Assembly: GCA_016719405.1 (NCBI GenBank)
Contig: JADJZE010000025.1
Span: 1-39,092 of the forward strand
Length of the DNA stretch: 39,092 bases
Source: Candidatus Aalborgicola lynettensis
GTDB taxonomy: Bacteria > Pseudomonadota > Gammaproteobacteria > Burkholderiales > Burkholderiaceae_C
Direction of reading: 5' to 3'
Part shown: piece after piece, positions 7,583 to 13,995 of the stretch
How the letters are laid out: each line of letters begins with the position of its first letter
Position numbering within the stretch: the stretch's first letter is position 1
Notes under the pieces: generated by a model
Databases searched by the model: none
Seen by the model: only the letters and a program-made list of their open reading frames with translations
What the model was told of the DNA's origin: nothing
Position numbers and translations under genes: made by a program

Positions 7583-7583
7583 G

Positions 7584-7651
7584 GCATAACGTCTGAAATA
7601 ACCGGCGTGCCGCGCTTTTGCGGCACGTCCGGGTTGATTGATTAGTTAGGC
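7584..7651 (+). other. attC site E
   Basis: Opening core GCATAAC (7584-7590), TGAAATAACCGG pairing with CCGGGTTGATT, inner stem GTGCCGC/GCGGCAC, closing core GTTAGGC (7645-7651). 68 bp and the most canonical site of the array. Confidence 0.92.
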
Positions 7652-7666
7652 ATTTAAGGGAACGAC

Positions 7667-8587
7667 ATGACTGAATTTGCACTACACGGGCACGACCTGT
7701 TTGGCGAAGTAGTGAAGCCGAAGGCCAGTGGCCCCGTGGCGGAGCGCTTCACGCTGCCACCGTTCACGGTGCTGGATGCCCGCATGGCCGAATGGCAGGA
7801 ACGCAAGCGCGCATGGGCTGCGCTGGGCATTCGCGGCGAAGTGGGCCGCAGCGCCAAGACGTACAACATTCACGACTGGGCAGACGAAAACGCGGGTGGC
7901 AGCAAGGCAGACGGCGACGGGACAAGCATTTTTGACCCGACCGTGTGCGAACTGGCGGTGCGCTGGTTTAGCCCGGCAGGCGGCCAGGTGGTTGACCCAT
8001 TCGCAGGCGGCAGCGTGCGCGGCATCGTGGCCGGGTGCCTGGGCCGGCAGTATTGGGGCTGCGACTTGCGCACCGAACAGGTGGCGGCAAACGAAGTGCA
8101 GGCCGAACAGATTGCACCGCAGGTGCGCCCGGTGTGGGTGTGCGGCGACAGCATGGAAACGCTGGCCGATGCGCCCGAAGCTGACTTCGTGTTTTCGTGC
8201 CCGCCTTACGGCGACCTGGAAAAGTACAGCGACGACCCGCGCGACCTAAGCGCGATGGATTGGCACGCCTTTGTGGCCGCGTACAAGCGGATTATTCTGC
8301 GCTCCGTGGGCAGGATGAAGCCAGACACCTTTGCGTGCTTCGTGGTGGGGGACTTCCGCGACGGCAAAGGGTTCTATCGGAACTTCGTGAGCGAAACGAT
8401 AGACGGCTTTGAACAGGCCGGGGCGCGGCTATACAACGAGGCGATTCTGGCGACGCCTGTAGGCACTGCCGCCATGCGGGTGACGAAGCAGTTTGAAGCC
8501 AGCCGCAAGATGGCGAAGACGCACCAGAACGTGCTGGTGTTTTGCAAGGGTGACCCGCGCACAGCCGCACGCAAGTGCGGTGCCTAA
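7667..8587 (+). CDS. DNA methyltransferase carried on a cassette
   Basis: 306 residues. The SAM-binding motif VDPFAGGSVRG near residue 108 is followed by the catalytic SCPPYGDLEKYS near residue 178, the order I then IV, unlike the left-end enzyme, so the two are different classes. FCKGDPR near the C-terminus is typical of phage N6/N4 methylases. GGGAACGAC precedes the ATG. Codons are GC-richer than in neighbouring cassettes. The TAA stop falls in the core of site F. It could protect phage DNA from host restriction. Confidence 0.82.
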   Translation: MTEFALHGHDLFGEVVKPKASGPVAERFTLPPFTVLDARMAEWQERKRAWAALGIRGEVGRSAKTYNIHDWADENAGGSKADGDGTSIFDPTVCELAVRWFSPAGGQVVDPFAGGSVRGIVAGCLGRQYWGCDLRTEQVAANEVQAEQIAPQVRPVWVCGDSMETLADAPEADFVFSCPPYGDLEKYSDDPRDLSAMDWHAFVAAYKRIILRSVGRMKPDTFACFVVGDFRDGKGFYRNFVSETIDGFEQAGARLYNEAILATPVGTAAMRVTKQFEASRKMAKTHQNVLVFCKGDPRTAARKCGA

Positions 8588-8632
8588 CGCAGAAATCAGC
8601 GCCCGTAGGTGCGATGGATTGCCCGGTTAGAT
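8582..8632 (+). other. attC site F
   Basis: Opening core GCCTAAC (8582-8588), AGAAATCAGCGCC with GGTGCGATGGATT, closing core GTTAGAT (8626-8632). 51 bp. Confidence 0.87.
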
Positions 8633-8650
8633 TTTTCGATTGGAGAACAC

Positions 8651-8896
8651 ATGAGATTTTGCAAGCCAATGAAACGCCACTTTATGACAAAAGCGGCCAG
8701 CAATGCTGCCATTGCTCTGAGCATGGCAAAAGAAGTCTGGTGCAAAGAGGATTGGCCGAAAGGAAAGAGCCATGAAGATGTGCAAGACCTTGTGCACATC
8801 ATAGACACAGCGGCATTGAAGCTGATTGCGGCGTGCGAAAGACACGCAAGCAGTGCGCCGGGGCATGAATCTAACGCAGAAATAACCGCCCGCTAG
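8651..8896 (+). CDS. Cassette protein, unknown, C-terminus from attC
   Basis: 81 residues from ATG 8651, with TTGGAGA upstream. Basic N-terminus (MRFCKPMKRHFMTK), helical body (VQDLVHIIDTAALKLIAACERHA). The frame has no stop before the attC and reads nine codons into it (SNAEITAR), so site G supplies the tail. No family recognised. Confidence 0.58.
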   Translation: MRFCKPMKRHFMTKAASNAAIALSMAKEVWCKEDWPKGKSHEDVQDLVHIIDTAALKLIAACERHASSAPGHESNAEITAR

Positions 8897-8921
8897 GTGC
8901 GGGTTGATTGCCCGGTTATCG
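8869..8921 (+). other. attC site G
   Basis: Opening core ATCTAAC (8869-8875), AGAAATAACCGCCCGC with GCGGGTTGATT, closing core GTTATCG (8915-8921). 53 bp. Very similar to F and E in the L boxes. Confidence 0.9.
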
Positions 8922-8945
8922 GGCTGACATTGACGGAGAAAAGCA

Positions 8946-9212
8946 ATGAAGCATTTAGTAAAAGTTACCGCTGAATTTGAATTCGTGGTGTTGGTAGATG
9001 ATGAAGAAGACGAACACCAAGTGTGTGAAAACTTTGTGGCCGATGCGCTGCGGGACATGAGCACATCCGATGTGTTGTTTAACACGGAGGTGTACCGCGA
9101 AGGCTGTATAGATGGATGGGATGGCTCAATCGAGCCCTACAACGGCGCAGGTAAATCAACGGATGAGTGGGCAGCACTTCTGCGCGATAACGCCGTTGTG
9201 AATGGCGCGTAG
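8946..9212 (+). CDS. Cassette protein, acidic, unknown
   Basis: 88 residues with GGAGA upstream. Opens MKHLVKVTAEFEFVVLVDDEEDEHQ, a strand-rich start, then DGWDGSIEPYNGAG. Strongly acidic, which is also a property of DNA-mimic inhibitors, but nothing more supports that. The final codons and TAG lie in site H. Confidence 0.6.
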   Translation: MKHLVKVTAEFEFVVLVDDEEDEHQVCENFVADALRDMSTSDVLFNTEVYREGCIDGWDGSIEPYNGAGKSTDEWAALLRDNAVVNGA

Positions 9213-9238
9213 CGTCCACTTCGACAAACCTGTTATGC
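9185..9238 (+). other. attC site H
   Basis: Opening core CGATAAC (9185-9191), TTGT...ACAA and TGGCGC-GTA-GCGTCCA dyad, closing core GTTATGC (9232-9238). 54 bp. Confidence 0.82.
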
Positions 9239-9271
9239 CGACGATTGAAAACACACGAAAGGATGAACACA

Positions 9272-9877
9272 ATGGAATTTCAGGACTTCCCGAAGATGGC
9301 GCGGCTGGCCCGCGATGTAATCGTGACCGAGAAGATTGATGGCACGAACGCACAGGTTTGCATTGCAGAAGATGGCACTCTGCTGGCTGGAAGCCGCACG
9401 CGCTGGATTACACCGGCTGATGATAATTTCGGGTTTGCCGCATGGGTAGAGGCGCACCGTGACGAACTGCTGACGCTAGGGACAGGTCGCCACTTTGGCG
9501 AGTGGTGGGGTTCTGGCATCCAGCGCGGCTATGGGCTGAGAGAGAAGCGGTTTTCGTTGTTCAACGCAACGCGCTGGGCGGCCCACGATCAGCCTTTGCT
9601 GTCGATCCCATCGCCAGACCCACGCGCCCAGCCGAAGTGGCAAGAGCGCCCACCAGCTTGCTGCGGCGTTGTGCCGGTATTGATTCAAGGGCCATTCCGA
9701 ACGGACGCAATTGATGCTTGCCTTCAACTACTGCGCGAGCGTGGCAGCTATGCCGCGCCGGGGTTCATGAAGCCAGAGGGCGTAGTGGTGTTTCACACGG
9801 CGGGCAAGGTGGGGTTCAAGCGAACGCTGGAGAAAGACGAGATGCCAAAAGCACTAGCCGCACGGCAAGCGGCATAA
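9272..9877 (+). CDS. Rnl2-like RNA ligase on a cassette
   Basis: 201 residues; start at 9272 chosen for AAAGGA 8 bp upstream. The nucleotidyltransferase motif I EKIDGTN puts the adenylated Lys near residue 21. HFGEWWGSGIQRGYG is the RNA-ligase motif III region, PEGVVVF is motif IV and VGFKRTL is motif V. Such enzymes join RNA ends and in phages can repair tRNA cut by host anticodon nucleases. It is short, a catalytic domain without the C-terminal domain of T4 Rnl2. The stop lies in site I. Confidence 0.83.
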   Translation: MEFQDFPKMARLARDVIVTEKIDGTNAQVCIAEDGTLLAGSRTRWITPADDNFGFAAWVEAHRDELLTLGTGRHFGEWWGSGIQRGYGLREKRFSLFNATRWAAHDQPLLSIPSPDPRAQPKWQERPPACCGVVPVLIQGPFRTDAIDACLQLLRERGSYAAPGFMKPEGVVVFHTAGKVGFKRTLEKDEMPKALAARQAA

Positions 9878-9919
9878 CGCAGAGGTGAGTGGCTTGTCCA
9901 CTCGACCGCCCTGTTAAGT
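9872..9919 (+). other. attC site I
   Basis: Opening core GCATAAC (9872-9878), hairpin GAGTGG-CTTG-TCCACTC, closing core GTTAAGT (9913-9919). 48 bp, the shortest site. Confidence 0.85.
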
Positions 9920-9937
9920 TGAATTACTGAGAAAGCC

Positions 9938-10318
9938 ATGAACACAACACCACGCAAGATGCCATCAGAGTTGGCGATTAGGGCGCATTGGGCGAAAAGA
10001 CTTTGGGCCATTAAAGGGTTTGACTCGGAGGCCGAATTTTTGGAGCGCGGGACTTGTTTTGCCTGCGGTATGGATGGCAGCGAACGAGCGCACATTGTGG
10101 CTCGTTCTGTCGGTGGTAGCGATGGGTGCGAGAACCTGCACATTCTTTGCGGGGTGTGCCACAAGGATAGCGAATACCTAGACGGTGAGCGGTACATGGC
10201 ATGGTTGGTTCAGCGGAGCCCTGTTGATAGGCTTATGAGTGGAGCTATACGCTGTGGATTCAACCCCGCCACCATGATGCAACTTAACGCAATTTCTGGA
10301 GCAAAACCTGCTCCATAA
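9938..10318 (+). CDS. HNH endonuclease-like protein on a cassette
   Basis: 126 residues. CFAC near residue 40 and CGVC near residue 73 bracket ERAHIVARSVGGSDGCENLHILC, which has the AH..(A)R..GG..xxNL..LC spacing of HNH nucleases with a structural zinc. Ends with codons read through site J. It could cut DNA in recombination or packaging, or be a homing remnant. Confidence 0.75.
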   Translation: MNTTPRKMPSELAIRAHWAKRLWAIKGFDSEAEFLERGTCFACGMDGSERAHIVARSVGGSDGCENLHILCGVCHKDSEYLDGERYMAWLVQRSPVDRLMSGAIRCGFNPATMMQLNAISGAKPAP

Positions 10319-10325
10319 CATCGCC
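10282..10325 (+). other. attC site J, right half lost
   Basis: Opening core ACTTAAC (10282-10288), complementary to GTTAAGT of site I, then perfect hairpin TGGAGCA-AAACC-TGCTCCA. No closing GTT core follows; phage sequence resumes. Marks the right end of the array. A second weak candidate, GCTAACGC with GCCAGC/GCTGGC, lies at about 10348-10374. Confidence 0.65.
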
Positions 10326-10405
10326 AAGCCAACCATCAAAGCAGGCGCTAACGCGCGCCAGCCGTGCGCTGGCAGCTACGATAAAAATAGCACGAAAGAG
10401 AGCAA

Positions 10406-10612
10406 ATGAGCATAAGAGTCAAAACGCTTGACGTTGCCGTGGCGGAAGCAAAGCGGTTCCTTGAAGCCGCGTCAGTTGTTAAGCACGCTGCCGGGAGCAC
10501 CGAGCTAACAAAGGGCGATCCGTGGTACCGCAGCGGGCAGTATTGCGCTGCGGCAAAGCGGGCCAGCATGGATCTATCGAAGGCTCTGGTCGCTGTGCGG
10601 CGTGGGGCGTGA
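10406..10612 (+). CDS. Hypothetical early protein after array
   Basis: 68 residues, starts MSIRVKTLDVAVAEAKRFLEA, helical and basic, with AAAGAGAG upstream. First gene of the resumed overlapping phage operon. No family recognised. Confidence 0.6.
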   Translation: MSIRVKTLDVAVAEAKRFLEAASVVKHAAGSTELTKGDPWYRSGQYCAAAKRASMDLSKALVAVRRGA

Positions 10613-10622
10613 AGGAGTTGAA

Positions 10623-10769
10623 ATGACTAAAGAAGAATTGCTACGAATCATGCGCCTGCTGTCCGCCCTTGAGGCACTGGGCATTGTGCGCGAGTGCTCG
10701 ATTCCAGATTATCTGCTCGACGAGCTGACTAATTGCGTGGCGATAGTAGAGCTGGAGATTTTGAAATGA
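10623..10769 (+). CDS. Small helical protein
   Basis: 48 residues (MTKEELLRIMRLLSALEALG, then YLLDELTNCVAIVELEILK). GGAG lies 8 bp upstream of the ATG at 10623. Its TGA overlaps the next ATG. Unknown. Confidence 0.5.
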   Translation: MTKEELLRIMRLLSALEALGIVRECSIPDYLLDELTNCVAIVELEILK

Positions 10770-11026
10770 CACAAAAAACTAAGTTACCTGATTATTCCCC
10801 CTTATTTAAGCCAAGGTGGTCGGGTGATGTTGGGGGCTACACGAAAGAACAACTGCAAGCCTACGGCGCAGCTTGTGCAGCCCATGCACGGGATATGGCA
10901 CTGAGTGAGGCGATGCAGGTGTGCAAGCAGCTTGAAGCCGCTATTGATGGAGGTGGAAACACCTACTACAGACCAGCCGATGCTCGCCAATGTGTTAGCG
11001 CAATCGAAGTACTAAAGGGGAAGTGA
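10766..11026 (+). CDS. Hypothetical early protein
   Basis: 86 residues from the ATGA overlap. PDYSPLFKPRWSG, then GYTKEQLQAYGAACAAHARDMALSEA and a TYYRPADARQCVSAIEVLKG end. Such Ala-rich helical proteins are frequent near nucleotide-handling genes in betaproteobacterial phages; function unknown. Confidence 0.62.
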   Translation: MTQKTKLPDYSPLFKPRWSGDVGGYTKEQLQAYGAACAAHARDMALSEAMQVCKQLEAAIDGGGNTYYRPADARQCVSAIEVLKGK

Positions 11027-11517
11027 TGATCACACCAAACATTGAAGGGCTGATGGCCCTTGCAGATCGGTATGCAACTCTCCGCATTGGAGAAGGTACC
11101 GCCAACGCAAGGAAGGAACTGCACGACGCCATGCAATCCCAAGCAGAGCGCATCAAGGAGTTGGAGGCGGAAATTATCACCCGTACAAGCTACGGCGACG
11201 AGCAAACGGACTTTGCAATTAAGTTGGCGGCAGAGCGCGACGCACTACGCGCAGAGCTTGATGCCATTGCTGCGACTGAGCTTGTTGCGAAGCTAAAGCC
11301 CTGCAAAGAAGGCTGGTTCATTGATCTGGACAATCCACCACCGATCACTGGAGAAACTATCGAGCTATTCACCCGCCCCATGCCTGCGCAGAATGTGACG
11401 GAGTTGGTGGAGGCGTTGGAAAAGCTGGCAAGGCTCGGTAATGGCGAGCACTACGGGAATAGTGACGGCAACATGATCGCACGCATGGCGCTATCAAGAT
11501 ACAAAGGAGCGAAGTGA
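11026..11517 (+). CDS. Coiled-coil hypothetical protein
   Basis: 163 residues; ATG at 11026 overlaps the previous TGA. Middle region KELHDAMQSQAERIKELEAEIITR and AERDALRAELDAIAATELVAKL is a long heptad-like coiled coil; the C-terminal part ends NMIARMALSRYKGAK. Similar modular Ea-like early phage proteins exist. No catalytic motif seen. Confidence 0.65.
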   Translation: MITPNIEGLMALADRYATLRIGEGTANARKELHDAMQSQAERIKELEAEIITRTSYGDEQTDFAIKLAAERDALRAELDAIAATELVAKLKPCKEGWFIDLDNPPPITGETIELFTRPMPAQNVTELVEALEKLARLGNGEHYGNSDGNMIARMALSRYKGAK

Positions 11518-11636
11518 TGCTCCAAGAAATAGCCATCACCATCACTGCCCATGGCTGGGTGTGGGGAATCCTCTTCGTAGGCGTCTTGGTACATGTAGTT
11601 GCGCACGTTTCTCTAATTATGGAGGCTTTGAAATGA
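11517..11636 (+). CDS. Small single-pass membrane protein
   Basis: 39 residues (MLQEIAITITAHGWVWGILF then VGVLVHVVAHVSLIMEALK), nearly all hydrophobic. Overlaps the previous stop and the next start. Unknown function. Confidence 0.5.
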   Translation: MLQEIAITITAHGWVWGILFVGVLVHVVAHVSLIMEALK

Positions 11637-11857
11637 ATCTCGTAGATAACGTAACAGTTCTTCAAACAGTTACAACGCTCGACCTAGACGCAGAGCGGGT
11701 GTTAAACGCAGCAATCGAAGCCAAGCCCAAATGTGCAATTGTCATTGGCGAAGATGCAGATGGTGGGTTGTACTTCGCATCATCCGTATCCGATGGGGGC
11801 ACTGTGCTTTGGTGGATGGAGAAAGCAAAACGCGCACTAATGGAGATCTCAGAATGA
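11633..11857 (+). CDS. Hypothetical early protein
   Basis: 74 residues, start at ATG 11633 preceded by GGAGG. IEAKPKCAIVIGEDADGGLYFASSVSDGGTVLWWMEKAKRAL is strand-rich. Such compact strand-turn-strand proteins with a WWxEKAK end occur in phages without a known role. Overlaps next gene by ATGA. Confidence 0.62.
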   Translation: MNLVDNVTVLQTVTTLDLDAERVLNAAIEAKPKCAIVIGEDADGGLYFASSVSDGGTVLWWMEKAKRALMEISE

Positions 11858-12051
11858 CACAGGTACTTATAGACCGCGCCACGCTTGAGCAGCTTGTGGG
11901 GGCGCTAGAAGGCGTACGGCTATGTACCCCACCCGCACAGCGTCCGATGGTGCGAGAAGCCATCACCGCAGGCCGCGCAGCCCTCGCCAATGCAGAGCCT
12001 ACCAATTCATACGACTTGGCGAAACGAGCAGACAACGGAGGTCAACCGTGA
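11854..12051 (+). CDS. Hypothetical early protein
   Basis: 65 residues (MTQVLIDRATLEQLVGALEG). Helical; linked to both neighbours by ATGA and GTGA overlaps. Shares the V..AL..LE pattern common in small phage proteins. Unknown. Confidence 0.58.
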   Translation: MTQVLIDRATLEQLVGALEGVRLCTPPAQRPMVREAITAGRAALANAEPTNSYDLAKRADNGGQP

Positions 12052-12449
12052 GCGACCGCATTAGGGAGTTGGAGCCAAATATCCAAAACAAGATAGTCAA
12101 AGATATTTCTGAGAAACCTTGCAAAACATGCGTGCACTATCAGCAAGGCAAGCGCCCCGGCGTCAGCATCCACGACGAAACTTGCTATGGGTGCAGCGAG
12201 TATTACGCGAACATGGGAGGCAGCATGATCTTCCCCCCCCGACCAAAAGGCATCGAGCGCGACAGACAGCCGGCTTCACACAGCCGACGACCAAACGTAC
12301 GGTCCAGTGCGTCGAAGACAAGCGGTGCCAGCGCAAGACCCAGCAGCGATGCCGGGAACAGAGAGGCTTGGAATGAAATGAGCGACGATCTAATGCTATT
12401 GAAGGACGTATGTGCGGAGTATTTCGGCAGGCGAGTGACAATCACTTAG
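12048..12449 (+). CDS. Cys-rich protein, last gene of rightward operon
   Basis: 133 residues from GTG 12048 (GTGA overlap). CKTC near 24 and CYGC near 46 suggest a zinc ribbon. After the C8 run at 12233-12240 the sequence turns into low-complexity RRPNVRSSASKTSG. Another frame there reads TVQCVEDKRCQRKTQQRC and stops at 12377, and an ATG at 12379 could start a separate 23-residue peptide, so a homopolymer frameshift is possible. Its stop overlaps the Rz stop on the other strand. Confidence 0.5.
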   Translation: MSDRIRELEPNIQNKIVKDISEKPCKTCVHYQQGKRPGVSIHDETCYGCSEYYANMGGSMIFPPRPKGIERDRQPASHSRRPNVRSSASKTSGASARPSSDAGNREAWNEMSDDLMLLKDVCAEYFGRRVTIT

Positions 12450-12867
12450 GCCAAGCCTCTATCAAGGCTTGGGCGTCTGAGGCGTGCCTATCAGCGCGGC
12501 CTCCCACCTTGACAGAGCTCGCTGCACAACAGCGAGTTCGGGCGGGATCGGCTCTGACAGCGCAGGAGCCAGCGGCATCACCGGTTCCGGGCACACTACT
12601 GGCGAGCGCGAGGCGCAACCGCTCAAGCTCAGAAAGAGCGCTATCAAGATCACCGCGCAAAGCCACCGAGCGGGCAGTGGCTGCTCTTTGCGCGGTGATC
12701 GTGTTATCAAGCCGCCGAATATCCGCCGCTGCTGACTGTTGGATTTGAGCCAGTTTCTGTTCTGCATGTGCTTGTTCCCTCGCGTCGAAACGCCAGTCTT
12801 GAATACGCCAAGCAGTGCCGAAGCTGGCCGCTGCGATGATTGCGGCGATGAGTAGCTGTGGGCTCAC
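12442..12867 (-). CDS. Rz: Rz-like inner-membrane spanin
   Basis: 141 residues, GTG start overlapping the holin stop by one base. N-terminal membrane anchor (LLIAAIIAAASFGTAW), then a periplasmic coiled coil (REQAHAEQKLAQIQQSAAADI, SALSELERLRLALA) typical of i-spanins. With Rz1 it would fuse inner and outer membranes in the last step of lysis. Position after holin and the nested Rz1 frame support the call. Confidence 0.85.
   Translation of the reverse strand: MSPQLLIAAIIAAASFGTAWRIQDWRFDAREQAHAEQKLAQIQQSAAADIRRLDNTITAQRAATARSVALRGDLDSALSELERLRLALASSVPGTGDAAGSCAVRADPARTRCCAASSVKVGGRADRHASDAQALIEAWPK
12462..12653 (-). CDS. Rz1: Rz1-like outer-membrane lipoprotein spanin, nested in Rz
   Basis: In a different frame inside Rz: hydrophobic VILIALFLSLSGC with lipobox LSGC, then a Pro-rich mature part (PEPVMPLAPALSEPIPPE). 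No ATG is close; GTG 12653 is the most plausible start, giving 63 residues. Nested overlap is the classic lambda Rz/Rz1 arrangement. Confidence 0.8.
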   Translation of the reverse strand: MILIALFLSLSGCASRSPVVCPEPVMPLAPALSEPIPPELAVVQRALSRWEAALIGTPQTPKP

Positions 12868-13067
12868 TATGTCGCCCCTGGTGATTTGATCTTCTGCGTG
12901 GTGTTGCCTGCGATGTACGCGCCCACGGTTGCAATCACAACCATTGCGTAAGTGCCGCCGGATGGGTCTAACTTACCGAACCATTGCAGCGCGGTGGTGG
13001 TCATCCCTGCCCCCATGGCAAGCAGAAAACGCCTCCCGCCTGTTGACTCGATAGCCCTGCGTATCAT
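12867..13067 (-). CDS. Holin, two membrane segments
   Basis: 66 residues; start at ATG 13067 overlaps the endolysin stop. Segments FLLAMGAGMTTTALQWFG and TYAMVVIATVGAYIAGN flank a short loop, and the tail is basic (TTQKIKSPG), matching class II holins. It would form membrane lesions that release the endolysin. Confidence 0.75.
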   Translation of the reverse strand: MIRRAIESTGGRRFLLAMGAGMTTTALQWFGKLDPSGGTYAMVVIATVGAYIAGNTTQKIKSPGAT

Positions 13068-13476
13068 GGCTGCATCCCGGCTTTGTATTGCGCGATGGTC
13101 AGCCCGCCAGTGTCTTGGCAGTGGGGCTTGTCTACGAAGCCAGTCCAACGACCACCCCACTCCAGTCCAACGCTCTCAGCCAGTGCGCCGCACTTTGCCC
13201 ACGTTTTATCGTCATCCCACACGGCCTTACCGCCTACCACTGGGACGAAATCAAAGGCCCTGCGGTAATTGTGCAAGCTTCGCCGCCGCGCACGTTCGTG
13301 ACTTTCTTGCCCGGTGTCGTGCGGCCCTGTGCATACAAGGCGTTTTGCGACTCTGCATCGCGGTAGGTGCTTGTTATCACCACATCAATGCCAGCCGCTG
13401 CACAGGCCGCAATAAACGCCCTGCACTTCGCGGCAACGATAAGTTGCAGGTCTTCAATCTTTCGTGAGTTGACCAT
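13064..13476 (-). CDS. M15-type peptidase endolysin, one frameshift
   Basis: L-alanyl-D-glutamate peptidase type (VanY/M15) cell-wall lysin. SD AGGGAGG precedes ATG 13476. N-terminal half: ITSTYRDAESQNALYAQGRT, the conserved T(S)xYR...Q..L..QGR block. The frame then breaks after GGEA; the other frame gives HNYRRAFDFVP (zinc ligands His and Asp) and a later KPHCQ (third ligand). One missing G near 13276 restores GGEAWHNYRRAFDF. About 137 residues when repaired. Confidence 0.85.
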
Positions 13477-13630
13477 TCTTCACCTCCCTTTCGTGATCCA
13501 TCCGCAAGTGGTGAGCGTGCCGCGACAACTCTGCCGCAAAAACGTGATCGTTGTTTTCGTGCGCAATCTTTGCGGCCACTTCTAACTCTTCCGCCCGCGC
13601 CAGCTTGCACTTGTGCGGGTCTGGTGTCAT
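13454..13630 (-). CDS. Small helical protein in lysis cassette
   Basis: 58 residues from the ATGA overlap at 13630 (MTPDPHKCKLARAEELEVAA). Helical, His-rich (HENNDHVFAAELSRHAHHLRMDHE). Overlaps endolysin start by 23 bp. Unknown; position suggests a lysis or regulatory accessory. Confidence 0.6.
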   Translation of the reverse strand: MTPDPHKCKLARAEELEVAAKIAHENNDHVFAAELSRHAHHLRMDHEREVKNGQLTKD

Positions 13631-13875
13631 GGCCTGTACCCGTGCGCTGTAGCCCATTGCAGGAACATCGCGCCAATGCCGACAATTGCAGCCCACACCA
13701 GGCCAGCTAGGCTTTTCTCGATAATGGCTTGGCGCAGTGCAATGCTCTGAGCTTCTTTCTTGATCGCCATCCGCACCCAGCGTTGTTCGTCAACCGTGAG
13801 TTGTGTATCAGTTGCCCGCTGGCGCACTGCGCTGGCAATGGCTGATATGAGTTCGTCGCGTTCCTGTTGGGTCAT
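13627..13875 (-). CDS. Single-pass membrane protein heading lysis cassette
   Basis: 82 residues from ATG 13875 (MTQQERDELISAIASAV). Soluble helical N-terminus, then one C-terminal membrane segment (LAGLVWAAIVGIGAMFLQWA). The pattern VDEQRWVRMAIKKEAQSI..R.AIIEKSLAGL is known to me from lysis regions of Burkholderiales phages; it may be a holin partner. Confidence 0.65.
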   Translation of the reverse strand: MTQQERDELISAIASAVRQRATDTQLTVDEQRWVRMAIKKEAQSIALRQAIIEKSLAGLVWAAIVGIGAMFLQWATAHGYRP

Positions 13876-13918
13876 TTCGGTGGCGTCATATCGACGTTTG
13901 GTTAATTGATGGGATGGG

Positions 13919-13947
13919 GTTATATTGAATGCATGAATGACGATCAA
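13919..13947 (-). promoter_or_regulatory. Sigma70-type promoter for lysis cassette
   Basis: TTGATC (13942-13947), 17-bp spacer, TATAAC (13919-13924), reading left, 44 bp upstream of the first lysis ATG in the only sizeable gap after the ejection genes. Confidence 0.65.
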
Positions 13948-13995
13948 ATGATTCGTGGTGCAATATCCGCTGCATCAATTCCTGTTTGGGCGTGG

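Larger units (their letters stand above)
6045..10325 (+). mobile_element. Integron-type gene cassette array without integrase
   Basis: About 4.3 kb of single- or two-gene cassettes, all in the direction of the early operon, separated by attC-like sites of 48-68 bp. Each well-formed site opens with a variant of RYYYAACGC, contains an imperfect dyad with a variable centre, and closes with GTTRRRY or GTTATGC. The core that begins each cassette is the reverse complement of the core opening that same cassette's attC in 8 of 8 cases: TTATGC/GCATAA twice with C and E, plus AAGC, AGGC, AGAT, ATCG, ATGC and AAGT variants. That is the known footprint of IntI recombination between G and TT. No tyrosine recombinase is present, and the flanking sites (6045, 10282) are incomplete. 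Confidence 0.88.

Noticed and set aside
6400..9920. CRISPR-like regularly spaced repeats
   Set aside because: Repeats are 48-68 bp, imperfect dyads, 240-930 bp apart with genes between them; attC explains them.
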